A stretch of DNA of 64,000 nt, taken from NCBI GenBank assembly GCA_907165065.1, contig OU015523.1:15313834-15377833 (forward strand), in the 5' to 3' direction. The notes below the pieces were generated by a model, which saw nothing but the letters and a program-made list of their open reading frames with translations, was not told the origin of the DNA and did no database searches. Positions 37,557 to 49,411 of the stretch are shown here, piece after piece. Origin of the DNA: Caprimulgus europaeus. Its lineage: Eukaryota > Chordata > Aves > Caprimulgiformes > Caprimulgidae. A program made the position numbers and the translations under genes. The number at the start of each line of letters is the position of its first letter. Within the stretch, counting starts at the first letter, position 1.

Positions 37557-38556
37557 TCCAGAGCCTTAGTTGCGGCATAAAACAGCACAATTCATGGCTG
37601 GAGTATAGAATTGATATACTAGATATTTCTCATTTATTAGCTTCATTCCTTTGCCTAGTCTCCTACAGTAATGTTGTTATTTCCCACGAGAGTCACATGA
37701 GATTTTTCTCGTTTGCTTTGTACATGTCTTTGTGTGTGTACTTAATTTAACAGGCATTTTCCCCCTTTATCTGCTACTTATTTAAAGCTTTCACTATACT
37801 CATTTGATCGGAATACATTGGCTATGTGTGGCCTGTTTACAACCAGGTTTGCTCTTAATGGTATATTTACACCAGGTTTTCACACAATACCAAAGAGATC
37901 CATAACCAAAGTGATTTAGAAGATGATTTCAATGTTCCTTTCCCCAGAACTGCTCTCCCTTTCTCAACAAGTAGGAAATGACACTGAAGGGAAAAGATTT
38001 GCTTGCAACTCTGCTGTAAAAGCACTTTTCTCTTCTTCAAAGCAATCTCCCCATGGGGCAAAAATTAAACCAGGTTCTCAGAACAGGTACTTATTTTAAG
38101 AATAGGCTTTTCTTGCTCCCATCAGAAACATGGCACTCGTTCACACACTGTCTTTACGATGTACAGCCCCCTCCCTCACCTAGTCTACTCTCAGGGAACA
38201 TGGATGCTCTGCAAGTAGCAGTTGTTCTCTCTCCTGGCTCTGTCCTGGAGGGTAACGGGGCAAGGTGAGCATGGCCAACATCCTGCCAACCCACTTCCCT
38301 GCTCCTGCTGTGTGGGGCTGGGATGCAGCCCCAGTAGCACAGCATGGTATTTGACCAAAACCTGTGATGCCACCAGCCACTGCACATTTGGCTTTGTGAT
38401 ATAGCTGTGGTGACAGAAAATTGCTGGCAAATCTGAGCAGGGACACCACTGATTGGGAGACTGCCCACATGGCACGTCAAGTGCTGGGGGGCAGCATTTC
38501 AAGAAGTCCAAGTCAAAACCCTAGTGTTCCCTCTATTAGCAAAACTTCATCACCTT

Positions 38557-38570
38557 CTGCCCCCTGCACT
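38557..38570 (-). promoter_or_regulatory. Candidate CTCF-binding core (minus orientation)
   Basis: On the minus strand AGTGCAGGGGGCAG matches 11 of 14 positions of CCASYAGRKGGCRG, including the full GCAGGGGGC heart. A weaker plus-strand word, GTGCTGGGGGGCAG, lies about 80 bases to the left (38481-38494), so the two point toward each other. Motif evidence only. Confidence 0.3.
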
Positions 38571-39845
38571 GTATCACTATCAATGTAAGTACAATGGACA
38601 ACACTGAAATTATTAAAGTCTTCATTTAGTTTTGTTTGATGTAATGGGCGTGGGGAGCGAATGGGTTTACAAGTTTTTATAGAATTGACACATCCTTGCA
38701 CACTTCTGTAAACTGATATATAGACCCAGTCAACTCAACCATCACAGCAAAACACCTCCTTAGATATCACTCTGCCTTATGTGGTTGAAGACTCAGTTTT
38801 GACAGGACTTAAAGCAGTGCTGTCTGGAAAGCTTTTATAGCAGAATCTTTGCTCCAACCCTGCTGAAAAGGTCAAGCACTTCTTCTTTACCCCCTTGCCT
38901 TTCAGAGGCACTCAGGTTTAAACCACAGAGATCTCCATTTTAACTTTCTACTTGCCTCATTTAGTAACATCACACCTTTTGTCAACTCAGGAAATTCTTT
39001 GGTTTTCAATAATGAAAGAAGACTTAAATACCAAAGCTAATCTCAGCCCTGAATGCAACCAAGATACTCTCAAGAGAGTCTTCTATCCCTTTTAATCTAG
39101 AAGAAATTAAAATATCATAGATAGCAGCCTAACAGTATTTTAAATGAAATAACCAATCTAAGAAACATTTTTTCCTCTTTCCTATTTCACAGGAAGCACT
39201 CAGTCAAAAATAACACTTAGTGTTTACGCAGAATCCCAGAAAGAGCTCCAAACTTACCCCTCCTCCATATGAGAGCCTCTGGTCTAAGTCAGCTCCTCCA
39301 GGAAGAGTAGGCAGTCAGTCACACCAACACAGTTAGAAATGGCAGCAAACCTGCCAGGATAGAGCTGCTACCCACTATATGCAGTTCTCCTCAGCATGTG
39401 GCCATCCAGATTGGCTTTTTCTGGTTATTCTCTTTGAACCATCACAGAGCGGCCACCAGTCAGGCGTCGTCCCGTTGTCTCACAGGTTGGGAGGAAGAGA
39501 AGCGCTTAGATCATGGAAAATGAATGGGCATCCACCTTCTTCTTAGGTGCCTGACATCCATTAGCACTACTCAGTATCTTTGCAGGTTGTAGGAATCTGG
39601 AGACCCTGCTTCTGAGGGTGTCTTTTATCAGTAACTATCAATATACTCTGACAGGGAAAGTAAGCTCACTTCTAACAATTTTTTCCCACTCCAGGTTTGA
39701 ACAACTCACCTGCAGGAAAGTCTAAGCAGGCCATTATCAGTTTCCTGACACATGTAGCTCTTCCTGCTTCTTCTACTATCAGTTTATGTTATAGTCTTTA
39801 AGTATCTAAGTCCTTTAGAAATAATGGAAACACAAGTTAGACCCA

Positions 39846-39865
39846 TTTTGACAGGCCTGTCAAAA
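39846..39865. promoter_or_regulatory. Perfect 20-bp palindrome with two TGACAG words
   Basis: TTTTGACAGGCCTGTCAAAA is identical to its reverse complement. Each half holds TGACAG, the recognition word of TALE homeodomain factors (MEIS, PREP and TGIF bind TGACAG/TGTCA). It abuts an A8 run and the motif copy at 39863. Function is not shown. Confidence 0.45.
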
Positions 39866-39881
39866 AAAACCCAACAAACCA
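39863..39881. repeat. A-run/ACCCAACAAACC low-complexity motif, copy 2
   Basis: A 19-base identity with 34686-34704, 5.2 kb away. The flanks are unrelated, so this is a shared low-complexity word rather than a segmental duplication. Confidence 0.6.
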
Positions 39882-42197
39882 TTACTGCAATTCCTGTAAT
39901 AAATTTTGTTTTCTGCAAGAACACTGCTGTTGAATACTATTTCTCAAAGTGGCCAGGGGCTCTCACTAATTACAAAGTTGCTCTTCAGCTCCTCAAAGCT
40001 CTCCCTTTCCACCCCTAGGAAGGGATTATCAGCAATTCATGGAGAGAAAATGCACATCATACATCCCCACTATTTACTTAGCTCATCACCAACCATTCGC
40101 TCATCAAACTTTGTATGTGATATGCTAGATAATAGAAGCAACCCAGAAGGGAAGAGCACACATAGTATTTCCTGGCATGTTGTCTTTTATTTCCTTTAGC
40201 CAAAAATTTTGTGAGGCAGCTGTATGGCACATTAGAGATAGCTTTATACAAAGGGTCTTTCTTTCAGAGGGGGTTTGCTTGAGCCCGTCTTGCAGTTCAC
40301 ATTGCAGACCAGATCAAAAGATGTTTTCCTCCATTTTAATAGAGAAATCTGAGACAGATTGTATCAGGGAAGAAAGGAGTAAAAGAAAGACTGAGAGGTT
40401 ACTTAGCAATTAGGCAATCTTGATTATTTCCTTCTTGTCTTGCTAAATCTTTCAGCTGGCTATTGGGTGGAAATGATTTTCTATTCTATTTGACGCTGGC
40501 TTCACAGCTAATTTGGTTTCCATCTATCTGCCTAATCCATTTTATCCATCAGTCCTAATTTGGCCCCAACCCCATTTTTATTTGCATGCTTCCCATCAGC
40601 ATCATCAACAACAACACTATTTTATTCTTATACAGGGAAAAAAAAAATAGTGTGTTTTTCAGCTGAGAGACATAAGAGCAAAGGTCTCACTGTGGGGAGT
40701 TCAAAGAAAGATGCACATGCCACCTTTGGTGGGGCAAGGATTTAGAAATCTTTTCTTCGTGCACCAGAGAACTCCAGTACACAGATCCAAGTCACTGGAG
40801 TGCTCTGTCATCTGTGTCACTCTACCTGATCAAGCGTCTAATGCATTGACACAAGGAAATGATACAGCCTCGCAAAGAAGTTAGTAGCTCTCTCAGGATT
40901 TTGAACACCACATCAAAGCCTTCAAAATGGGCCATATGTCCAAGGGACACCTGGAGAAGAGAGTGGTAGACAATGATAATGTGTCCCTCTATAGCTGTGT
41001 TTCTGAGCAGGTTTGCTGCCAAGTTCTCAACCAAAAGGCACATCTTCAGTTGCGAAGGTTCACTACCAGATATAAGAACTGCAATCCCCACGGTGTGTTC
41101 ATGAAAAAAAACATGAATCACAGTGTGGGCAATTCACATATCAGGACAAATATTTCTCATCATCACAGGGAAAGTATTCTCATCAACACACCCACTGGAC
41201 TTGTCTGGTTTCCTTATAAAAGCTATCTCTATACTGTCTTGGTCTATAGCTTAAAAGAAGCATCAAGCTTCAGGGCAGACAGTGCTTAATCAACACTTTG
41301 CTGTGACTAACAGCTTGCTTTTCTGTGGCCTTGGAATCCCATGGCTCATTATGTGCATGGGAGCCAGGATCACAAGGCTCTTATTTTACACCTGCTACTG
41401 CTGCAGTGCATCTGCCATGCACAACCAACTATATATGAATCTCTTCCCCTCCTTTGGTGTGAGAAGCAACCTGAGGTCCTCAGTTTGAAAGGGGCAGAAG
41501 CACAAGGTATTACATTAAGGCTTTGATTCATAATTAAGTAAGCCTTGAGATACATCTGGGAATTTTGCCAGACAACTTTATACATTAGAACAGGGACCTT
41601 GAGAAACACACTTATAATGTCACCCTGAAAACTAGAGACATCTCCAAGATGCAGGCCTGCAGATGAGGAGCTTTTCTTCTGTAGAATTACCTCTTTCTTA
41701 TAATAGTAGCTAGCCATTGGTAAAGACACTTAGATGGATCAGATCACAGGAAAAACAAGAAGATGAATATCACTCCTATCTATCGCCCTATCGGCTTCAG
41801 TGCATTCCTGAGAACCTCGCAAAGGGAACCTGCAGCCATTCTTTCCCCATCCCTTGATAACTTGTTTTGTGAGATCTCCTCCTTTCTTGTTCAGACCCCT
41901 AACTCCTTAAATGCTCACTCTCTCTGTTTTGCTGGGGCTGCTGCCTTCGTTAGAAAGATTTTCAGCTTTGATTAATTATTGAGCCCGTACTGCTGAGGGT
42001 TTTCTATTCTCCAGTTCTCATTACTGATGCCTTGCAGCCTGTGTGCTTCACTGGTCCCATTGCAGGATTTGATGGATGCACCCGTGAAGTTTTCCTGCCT
42101 GCAAAGCCAGTCTTGCCTTTTGCTGATTTTGTTTGGTGGGCAGGGAATTTTGCTCTTGGCTACAGTGAGCAGTAAAGCATACACACTGGGCAAAATA

Positions 42198-42213
42198 TTA
42201 TTATTATTATGGT
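42198..42213. repeat. ATT trinucleotide microsatellite (short)
   Basis: ATATTATTATTATTATGG: about five ATT units. Confidence 0.7.
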
Positions 42214-43259
42214 GGAAGCAGCATGAAATTCTTGCTTCTTTGCTTTCTGCATATTTCCCCTTTAAATCTGTTTCAAAAATTCTCCCTAACGGCCATTTTA
42301 TTCTCAAAGTTGCTGCATCTTTTTACAGACAATTCACCAATACATTGCTCTCTCATGGGAGATCAATATTCTTTCTGGTTGTTTGCTTTAATCTAGAATG
42401 AAAAGCTATGCATAGTGAAAATATGTTTTGTTTTGTTTATAATCCTTGTGCTTGGCTGCATAATCACCACTAAGGCTGACCAAAACATTTTTCTTTGTTT
42501 TGATGGAATAAAACTGTTCTCTGTGATAACTCAGGCTTAAGGTAAGAGTCTAATGCACTGCAGAAGAGGTAGTTCTACGGGGTGCAGAGCCCATAAGAGA
42601 GAACAAACATGGGATAGGTCCTGTGTTACAGCTTCCATGAGGCCCTGAAAAGGCTTAGAGATGTAGCAACTGGACCTCAAGCAAGTGAAATGCTTTCACA
42701 TTTTTGAGAGTCTTTCTTCCTTAATACTTATCATTTAAAGACAATTTTCTTTAGGCTGACTTACTTGCTCCGACTGGGAAGAAAGACGAGTGCTCAAATG
42801 TTTGCATTTCCCATAAGGGACTCCTTGTGTTTATGATCAACTTGTTATTAAATGAAATCCATGCCACAGCATTATTTATTTCACAGGACTAAAGGCCCAG
42901 GTGACAGTGGCTGGTGCTCCTAATGATTTTATCCAGTTTGGTATCAAATCTCTGTCCAGCCATAACAGAAATCTATTCTACATTTCCTTACTTACCCCTT
43001 AGCAAGCAATGCAGACTGCTCACGATCAGCCTAGCTCTTGTTTGTGAGACAAATCAGCCAGTGTATCTCAACACCTCTCTAACACAGTCCTGAACCCAGA
43101 AAGATACCAGACAGATACCTACATTTGGAGATCAGTCCTGAGCATGCTGATCATCATGTATATATAATATAAAATATTTCTTTTTAAAAATTTTGTTCCA
43201 GCATCAGTGTGCAGCTTAGGCCCTGATAACTCCCTGTTCAGGCACTGTGAAGAAAGAAG

Positions 43260-43600
43260 TGATAGTCAGGATCTGGTCTGGTGAGCAGGGCTGGACACAG
43301 TTCCAGGATGGTCAGACAGGGTGATGGGAAATGGGTTGAGACAGGTTGAGGCCAGGCCACCAGCCTGCAGGATGGGGTCAGGATCAGTCCTGGTGCGGGT
43401 ACCCAGGGTCAGACATAGCCCTGTGATGGCTGGGCAGAGCCATGGTGAAGAAGCTGGGCTGTGGCCAGGCTGGTACATCAGCTGCAGGTTGGGGCTCTGG
43501 ATTAATAATGTGCATGGCCAGGCATGGCTGTAGCTGAGCTGGAGACTGGCACTCAGTGTGATGTAGCTCAGTCAGGGGCTGGACTGCAGAGGTTCAGTTT
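43260..43600. repeat. G-rich degenerate repeat region
   Basis: The plus strand is unusually rich in GG and TGG words. Phrases recur with variation: 'ggtcagacagggtgatgg' (43310-43327) against 'ggtcagacatagccctgtga' (43408-43427), plus several ctgggctgtggccaggc-like units to 43510. This could be a decayed minisatellite. No clean period can be fixed by eye, and no coding signal was seen. Confidence 0.4.
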
Positions 43601-46600
43601 AAAAGCAGCTCCCACAGGGAGACTGGTCCTGTGGAAACCTCCAACAATGCTAAGACACTCTGTCCAAGGCCAGCAAAAGGAGGAGAGCTATCCTCAACTG
43701 CACAGTCTCAAAGCCAGCTCTGAGCCCCAGCAGCCAAACCCCTGTGAGGAGGGATGCTATCAGCATCCCCTTCAACCTGCTCCTGCCTCTACTCTTTGTC
43801 AGAAAGGTCCTGGAACTACTGTCTGTGGTCAGCTTGAAAAACTCGTACATCTTCCACTTTGCAGCAACAATGGGAACAAGAAAAGAACTAGATAAAAGAC
43901 TAAAATAAATAGCTTTGACACAGATAATCAGCTGACTGTGCTTTACCATCAGCTGAAGTTGTGTAACTCTGTGGGCATGATCTTAGCAAATACAAGGGAC
44001 AAAAGCCCAATTTCACTACTACCATTGTGAATCAAGTTGTTACACCCAGGGCAGGAAAACATACACAGACAGGCAGTGCTGGCTGACTTCTTAAGCCACA
44101 GAAACTCATTAGTCCAAGCAGATGACACACATACAGTCAGAGAGAGTGGTGGGCACTTGCATCCTCTCACACAGACATGTATGTATCCCACATGTACATG
44201 GACTCCTTTCTTTCCCTTACTACTTCTCAATTCAAGTATTGCCCCACCATAACTATCTTTCCTGCTTTTAACTCTGAAAACAGGTTATCAGAAACATTGC
44301 TCTTGAACCTACAGTGAAGTCAGATAAGGGATTAGATTGTGCTTTGTTTTCAAGGCAGGAAAGGAGTATTATTAAAACATTATAAATGCCAAAAATCAGG
44401 CTTAGATCTGTTCAACACGGCACATCTCTAGTCTCCTTCCCAGCACTTGCTAGGAGCGTACATGAGGAGAGTGAGAAAACTACAGCCAACAGTAAATCCA
44501 TGATCATTTAATCATGGCTCTGAGCCCTTCACAAAATTTGCATCCACGCTATTTACTTCAACACTCCATCATACAGTGGGCTCAGCAAAAGCCGAGCACA
44601 ACACGCCCACTGCCTAGCTGCACACACCAGAAACATGGGTTTATGCCACGCATGCTCTAAGTGCAGCTCGACCCATGTGGAGAATGACAACCACCAGAAC
44701 GCATGGGGACCAGGCTCAGGAAGCAGGTCCCACGTGATAGAAAACACTGTGTCATCAAAGCGACAACTTTCATTTCCTCATTTGTGCCCTGACAGGTCAG
44801 AGCAAGGGAAGCTGGTATGGTGGCCCATAAACGTGCACCTGACAGGCTCACAGGCCTGCACACAAATGGCTCCTCTCCACTTGAGGAGGAATCAGAGCTC
44901 CGAGGATTCGCTGCCAGAGTAAAAGGCTCATAAATCCCCTGCCACCACCATTTCTGTGCTAGATCCAGGTGCTTGTGCCCTGCTGCTATGCGCTGACAAG
45001 GCTCAGCATCTTTATTTTGAAGGCACATGGTAGCTTTCATCTGCAAGTCAATATTGGTGAGAATGTCTGCTGGGATCCGAAATAAGGAGCATAACTTCTC
45101 AGACACAGCAGCACTCTGAAGGCATATTAAAACCCTGTGTGAATCATAAATCCCATTTCTTTAGGAATTGAGTCCCATCAGGGCAAAGGGTTGAGGGGAA
45201 AATGGGCTATTCTGTACATAGCTAGGAGCTGATGATGATCTATGTAGGTAAGATGTGGACATTCTGTTGTGAGGTTTTTTGTGACTCTTGCTGCTTTTTA
45301 AATAAAAAATCTGAAATAATGGCTTACACTTCCCTGTCACATACCAGAGACAAAATTCTGCCCGCTATTAATAAAGATCCAAACAAATTTTTGCAAGCTC
45401 TGCATAGAACTGCCTTCCTCCAACCAAAGAAGAAAAATTAAAAGAACATTTCTTGCACATGGGATAATCGCATTACTGAAGCAAACACCTCCCAATGTTG
45501 TGAGCCATGCAACAAGCAAAAGGTATTTAGCTGAAGTGTGTGTACGTGTGCATCAGAGAGTATGCGAGTACGACAGAGATTGAGTTGGTATGTGCTGAAA
45601 AGTGGGACAGGAGAATAGCTGACCCGATTCTTGTAAAAGCAAGCTACAAAAACTTGAGGGAGTCAGACTGCTGGCATGTAGGAGTGGGATTATTAATCCC
45701 AGAGTGCAGGCAGTGATGGACAGCAGGTGAACAGATGGGGAGGCAGGTTCTGAGTGCAAAGACAATGACTTGGAACAAGCTCTGTTTGAGCTCTGTGCAA
45801 ACACAGCTCAGCAGAATAGGGGCAACATTACTGAAGGAGTAAGCCTACAATAGTTTACCCAGCTCACTTCCAAAGTAGCAAGATATCCAGCATTCCCACA
45901 TGCCAATCATTTCACCCCTCTTCAGTCTTGCAGTTTTGTCTTCTGCACTCCTCAAAAAAACCACATTTCCGGTTTTATGCATAAGATGGGACATCTAATC
46001 AGCTCAAACTTGGATTTCCTTCAGCTTGAAATCCGCTGGGAGCAGGACAGCCTTGCTCCAAAGGCACCTGGATGCCAAAATTCTCAGGCTGAAGTCCTCC
46101 TCTTTATTTCCCTGTGCACCATCCTCTCTTTCTCCTGCCTCACAGTTGGCTTGGAGAGAGTTACCTGCCTAGCTCTTGGACCCTGATCAGAAGCTGAGCT
46201 GTGGCCTGGCCTTTACCATCTGTCCAGGTGGCTGCTTTGCAGCAAGATACCATCCCACATGTCCTATATGCATCCATCAGATTCAGGTCTATGCCAGCTT
46301 GGCTCTGGGAATGAATCCTTGCACTCTCCTGATTTGAAAGGCAAGCTTGCGCCAACCACTCCATGATCCTCTAGACACGTGCTTGCTCTCCCTGAGCGCC
46401 TGGTGCTTTCAGTCACCAAAGCATTTGCTGGCCACTGCACTTGTCTATGTGAGGTCCCCAGAACTCCACCCTTCCCAGTTCCCACTGCAAGGATTTTAGA
46501 GTAACAAATAGGAAAAATACTTTCTCTATGTCCAAAATCTGTATTTTGTGCTCCTTTTCCTAGAATTCACCACAGTGAAGTTTCAAGGGACCAACATAAA

Positions 46601-46864
46601 AGAAGGAAAAACACTGCTTTTCATCTACATACAAATGAAGAAAATCTCTCAATTTTTAGCCTGACAGAAATATTCCACTGTTGGAATGAGGAAGCCCTTC
46701 TCTTTGGAAGAAACACGCAGGCCAGTCCCCTACCTCACTGTATCTCAGGGAGAGAAAACAAAAATAGAGAAAAATCTTTTTTCATTGTCAAGTCCCTAGA
46801 TGGGGACAACTTGCTGCCTATTTTCCAGGAGGAGAAAGATAAAAATCTCAGCTATTGAAGTCTG

Positions 46865-46954
46865 CGTGCATTTGTCTTCCACGCAAAGCTGACAGCACTT
46901 TAGCACGCATGCCGCGTACAACTGTATCCGCAATTAATGAATACTCGCATCACG
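46865..46954. promoter_or_regulatory. CpG cluster in CpG-poor DNA
   Basis: Eight CpG dinucleotides occur within about 90 bases (46865, 46882, 46906, 46913, 46915, 46929, 46946 and 46953), with GCACGCATGCCGCG at the centre. Neighbouring kilobases have very few. It is far too short for a CpG island, but it suggests protection from methylation-driven decay or a recently acquired segment. Confidence 0.35.
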
Positions 46955-47002
46955 AGTACATTCAATAGGAAAAAGGGATCCTCTTCTTCACTTTAGAAGC
47001 TT

Positions 47003-47020
47003 GGGGGGGGGGGGGCGGGG
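47003..47020. repeat. Poly-G run (13 G, C, 4 G)
   Basis: Thirteen G, one C, four G, then AGAGTGTAGGG. It is able to form a G-quadruplex on the plus strand and is a likely sequencing/assembly trouble spot. Confidence 0.85.
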
Positions 47021-47167
47021 AGAGTGTAGGGAAGAAAACATGCAGTGTGCAAGGATAACTGAATTGCTTGAGAATACCAGGACAGTTGAGTGGCACAGCA
47101 AAGATTTTAACACACACAGTCCTGGCACCTTCACCCAACTCCAGCCATGGTCTGTGCTGAGCAAAAA

Positions 47168-47207
47168 TGGCCAGGACACTGCCAAGGCTTCCTGTATGTC
47201 CTGGCCA
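47168..47207. repeat. Perfect 11-bp inverted repeat with 18-base loop
   Basis: TGGCCAGGACA (47168-47178) and TGTCCTGGCCA (47197-47207) are exact reverse complements. A 40-base hairpin is possible in a transcript. It is too short for a typical microRNA precursor, and no RNA family was recognised. Confidence 0.55.
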
Positions 47208-48719
47208 GGGAGCAGGGCTGCTCTGCTCCAGGCAGATGCTTCCCTGCTTTCCAGGAGCTGGATGCTTGTCTGTGAGGGACAGTGCCCCAGCAGACAGCCA
47301 CCCTAGTCTAAAACAGCAGAGCTGTGTGGAGAGCAAATCTAATTGCTCTCACAGCTTCTCATGCTATAACTTGTCTCTCCTTTCCAGTTCCTTCCTGCCT
47401 AGCATGCAGCTTGCTCGTTCCCTTGCTCGCACTCACTCCTTCCTTTCCTCCCTCCCTCCAGCAGTGTCAGGGAGACAAGTGAAGGTTACTGTTTGGCGTG
47501 TTTGTTTTTGCATTATTTATGTTGTAGAGGACAGAGTCAGACATCTAGAGGACAGTCTTAGGTCACATGTGAGTCCTTCCAAATGGGACTCAATAGCACA
47601 ACCAGCCAAGTAGAAAACAGACTTGGACAGCCCCATGGAGGGAGGCAGCATTTGGAGTGGAATATTACGCATCTATCCGCCCAAGGTACCTGGCAGCACC
47701 ACAGGTCTTCTTGTGCCTCCACCTTCCCTCATTTCTTTCCCTTCTTTTTCAGACACCTCATAAGAGGGGTACAACCCTTTTTTTCCCCTGGAACTAATAA
47801 ATGTTTCAATATTGTATGCGCTACACATCCACAGGACTGCAAGGAACTGCAGTCTCCCTACCACCCCAATTCCTGCACCCCTTCCCCCTGTAACACCACC
47901 TGCTGAGAGCAGCTGCTCCTGGGTTGGTTGCACACATCTTGGAGTAGCCATAAGCATCTCCTATATGTAGCTCCCCTGCCTGTTTCCTATGATGTTGGTG
48001 CTGGAGTACCTCTGAGCACCCCACAAGCAGTGCTCCTGTGCGGGCTCCCTGCACTGCCTAGTGGGAGAACCTGCCGTTCACATTCAAAATTCTTCACTCA
48101 CACTTCTTCCAACTTTGTTTCTCTCTGACCCCTACAGTATTTAATAATAAATAGCTATGCAGTACCCCAACAGAACAGAGATTTTATGCTGTTTATTTTC
48201 CCCATATTTTCCAGCAAAGCTAAGTCTCTCTCAATTTCTTATTGAAAATGAAATGGGGACAGCACTGCTTATACGGCTGGAGATAGTGATCACCAGTGTA
48301 CAGAGACTGACTTATCAAGCAGATTCTTAATGCCATAAAATCAATGGGTTTAGAAATTCTATTATCTTGCCTCTGATAGAACACGTCAAACTAAAGAAAC
48401 TTCTTGCCCTTTTTCTTTTTTTAAAAGCATACTTAAATATAACATTACTGCTGTCCCAAAACAAGCTTTCCCAATAGTCTTCTAGTGGGTATTACACCAG
48501 AGGAAAGAAACAGACAGGCTGCATGGCAAAACAGAAAGACCAGTTTCCTTCTGGGTTCTACCAGCTATTCTGTTACAGTGATCAGCAGCTGCTGGATCTC
48601 CAGATTTGACAGAAATAATCATTCTGCAATATGTAGGGTGCAGGAGTAAAAGAAAATTACTTTTGCAAGATAAAAGTGCAACAAAACCAAATAAATGGCT
48701 AGTGCAAACCAGAAAGAGT

Positions 48720-48733
48720 TGCATGCATGCATG
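48720..48733. repeat. GCAT tetranucleotide run
   Basis: TTGCATGCATGCATGCC: three and a half GCAT units, self-complementary. Confidence 0.65.
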
Positions 48734-49411
48734 CCTGAGAGGGCACTACAGTAGATCCAGGTGAGCAGAGCAGGTGTGGTATGTGTGTTCATAGGTCCAA
48801 ACATCCAAGCAAGTAAAGAGAACATGGAAAGGAAGGTCTGTGGATAGAAGAGAGGTCACAGAGATCAGGACACTGGCAAAGGATGGGAAATGGTTGATGC
48901 TTTAGTGAAAATCAAGCAGGACATAAGAAGTGAGCCAGATGAGAAGATATAAGGAGGGAATCTGATGGGACACAAAGTAAACAGCTGCAGCAGCTGGACG
49001 GGATGCTAAAGACAAATCAGACATGAAATAAAATGATACTTGGGTGAGAGCCATACAATGGGATACAAAGGAGTTGATTTTTCCCTTAGATTCAGCCTCC
49101 AACTATTGACAAGGCAAATCTTAAAAATTTCTACTAGGTCCCTTAAATTGCCCAAAGTGTTGTAAACAGATCCGAATGTAAAATGAAGTCTCTCTCTTCA
49201 ATCTTCTTTTTTTCACACTCCCTACTCCTTCCCCCCACCCACTTCCCAAAAAAAAACCCCTTCATCAGAAAAGGTAGGTGGTGGCTTGGCATTTGGATAA
49301 CAAATATGCAATTCTGGAAATTAGGGTTTTTTCTAGTTTGGAAACAGATACAAGAAACTGAAGAAATCGTTTCCACTCACTGTGATCCAGTATTGTCATA
49401 TGAAACACGGG

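Larger units (their letters stand above)
34656..49411. other. Long non-coding stretch (about 14.8 kb) without recognised large repeats
   Basis: No coding gene, RNA gene or LINE/SINE body was recognised. It contains a 29-bp tandem duplication (35062-35119), a 16-T run (36009-36024), CTCF-like words near 38.5 kb, a 20-bp palindrome (39846-39865), a G-rich degenerate repeat (43260-43600), CpG clusters (39450-39504 and 46865-46954), a 13-G run (47003) and an inverted repeat (47168-47207). The longest frames (44657-45106 minus, 149 codons; 47167-47613 plus, 148 codons) show no domain. The scarcity of transposon copies here is itself notable. Confidence 0.5.

Noticed and set aside
44657-45106. 149-codon minus-strand open frame that could pass for an exon
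   Set aside because: No recognisable homology or convincing splice context, and an overlapping plus-strand frame of 95 codons is just as open.
47167-47613. 148-codon plus-strand open frame
   Set aside because: No domain. It overlaps a 124-codon minus-strand frame and a GC-rich inverted repeat.
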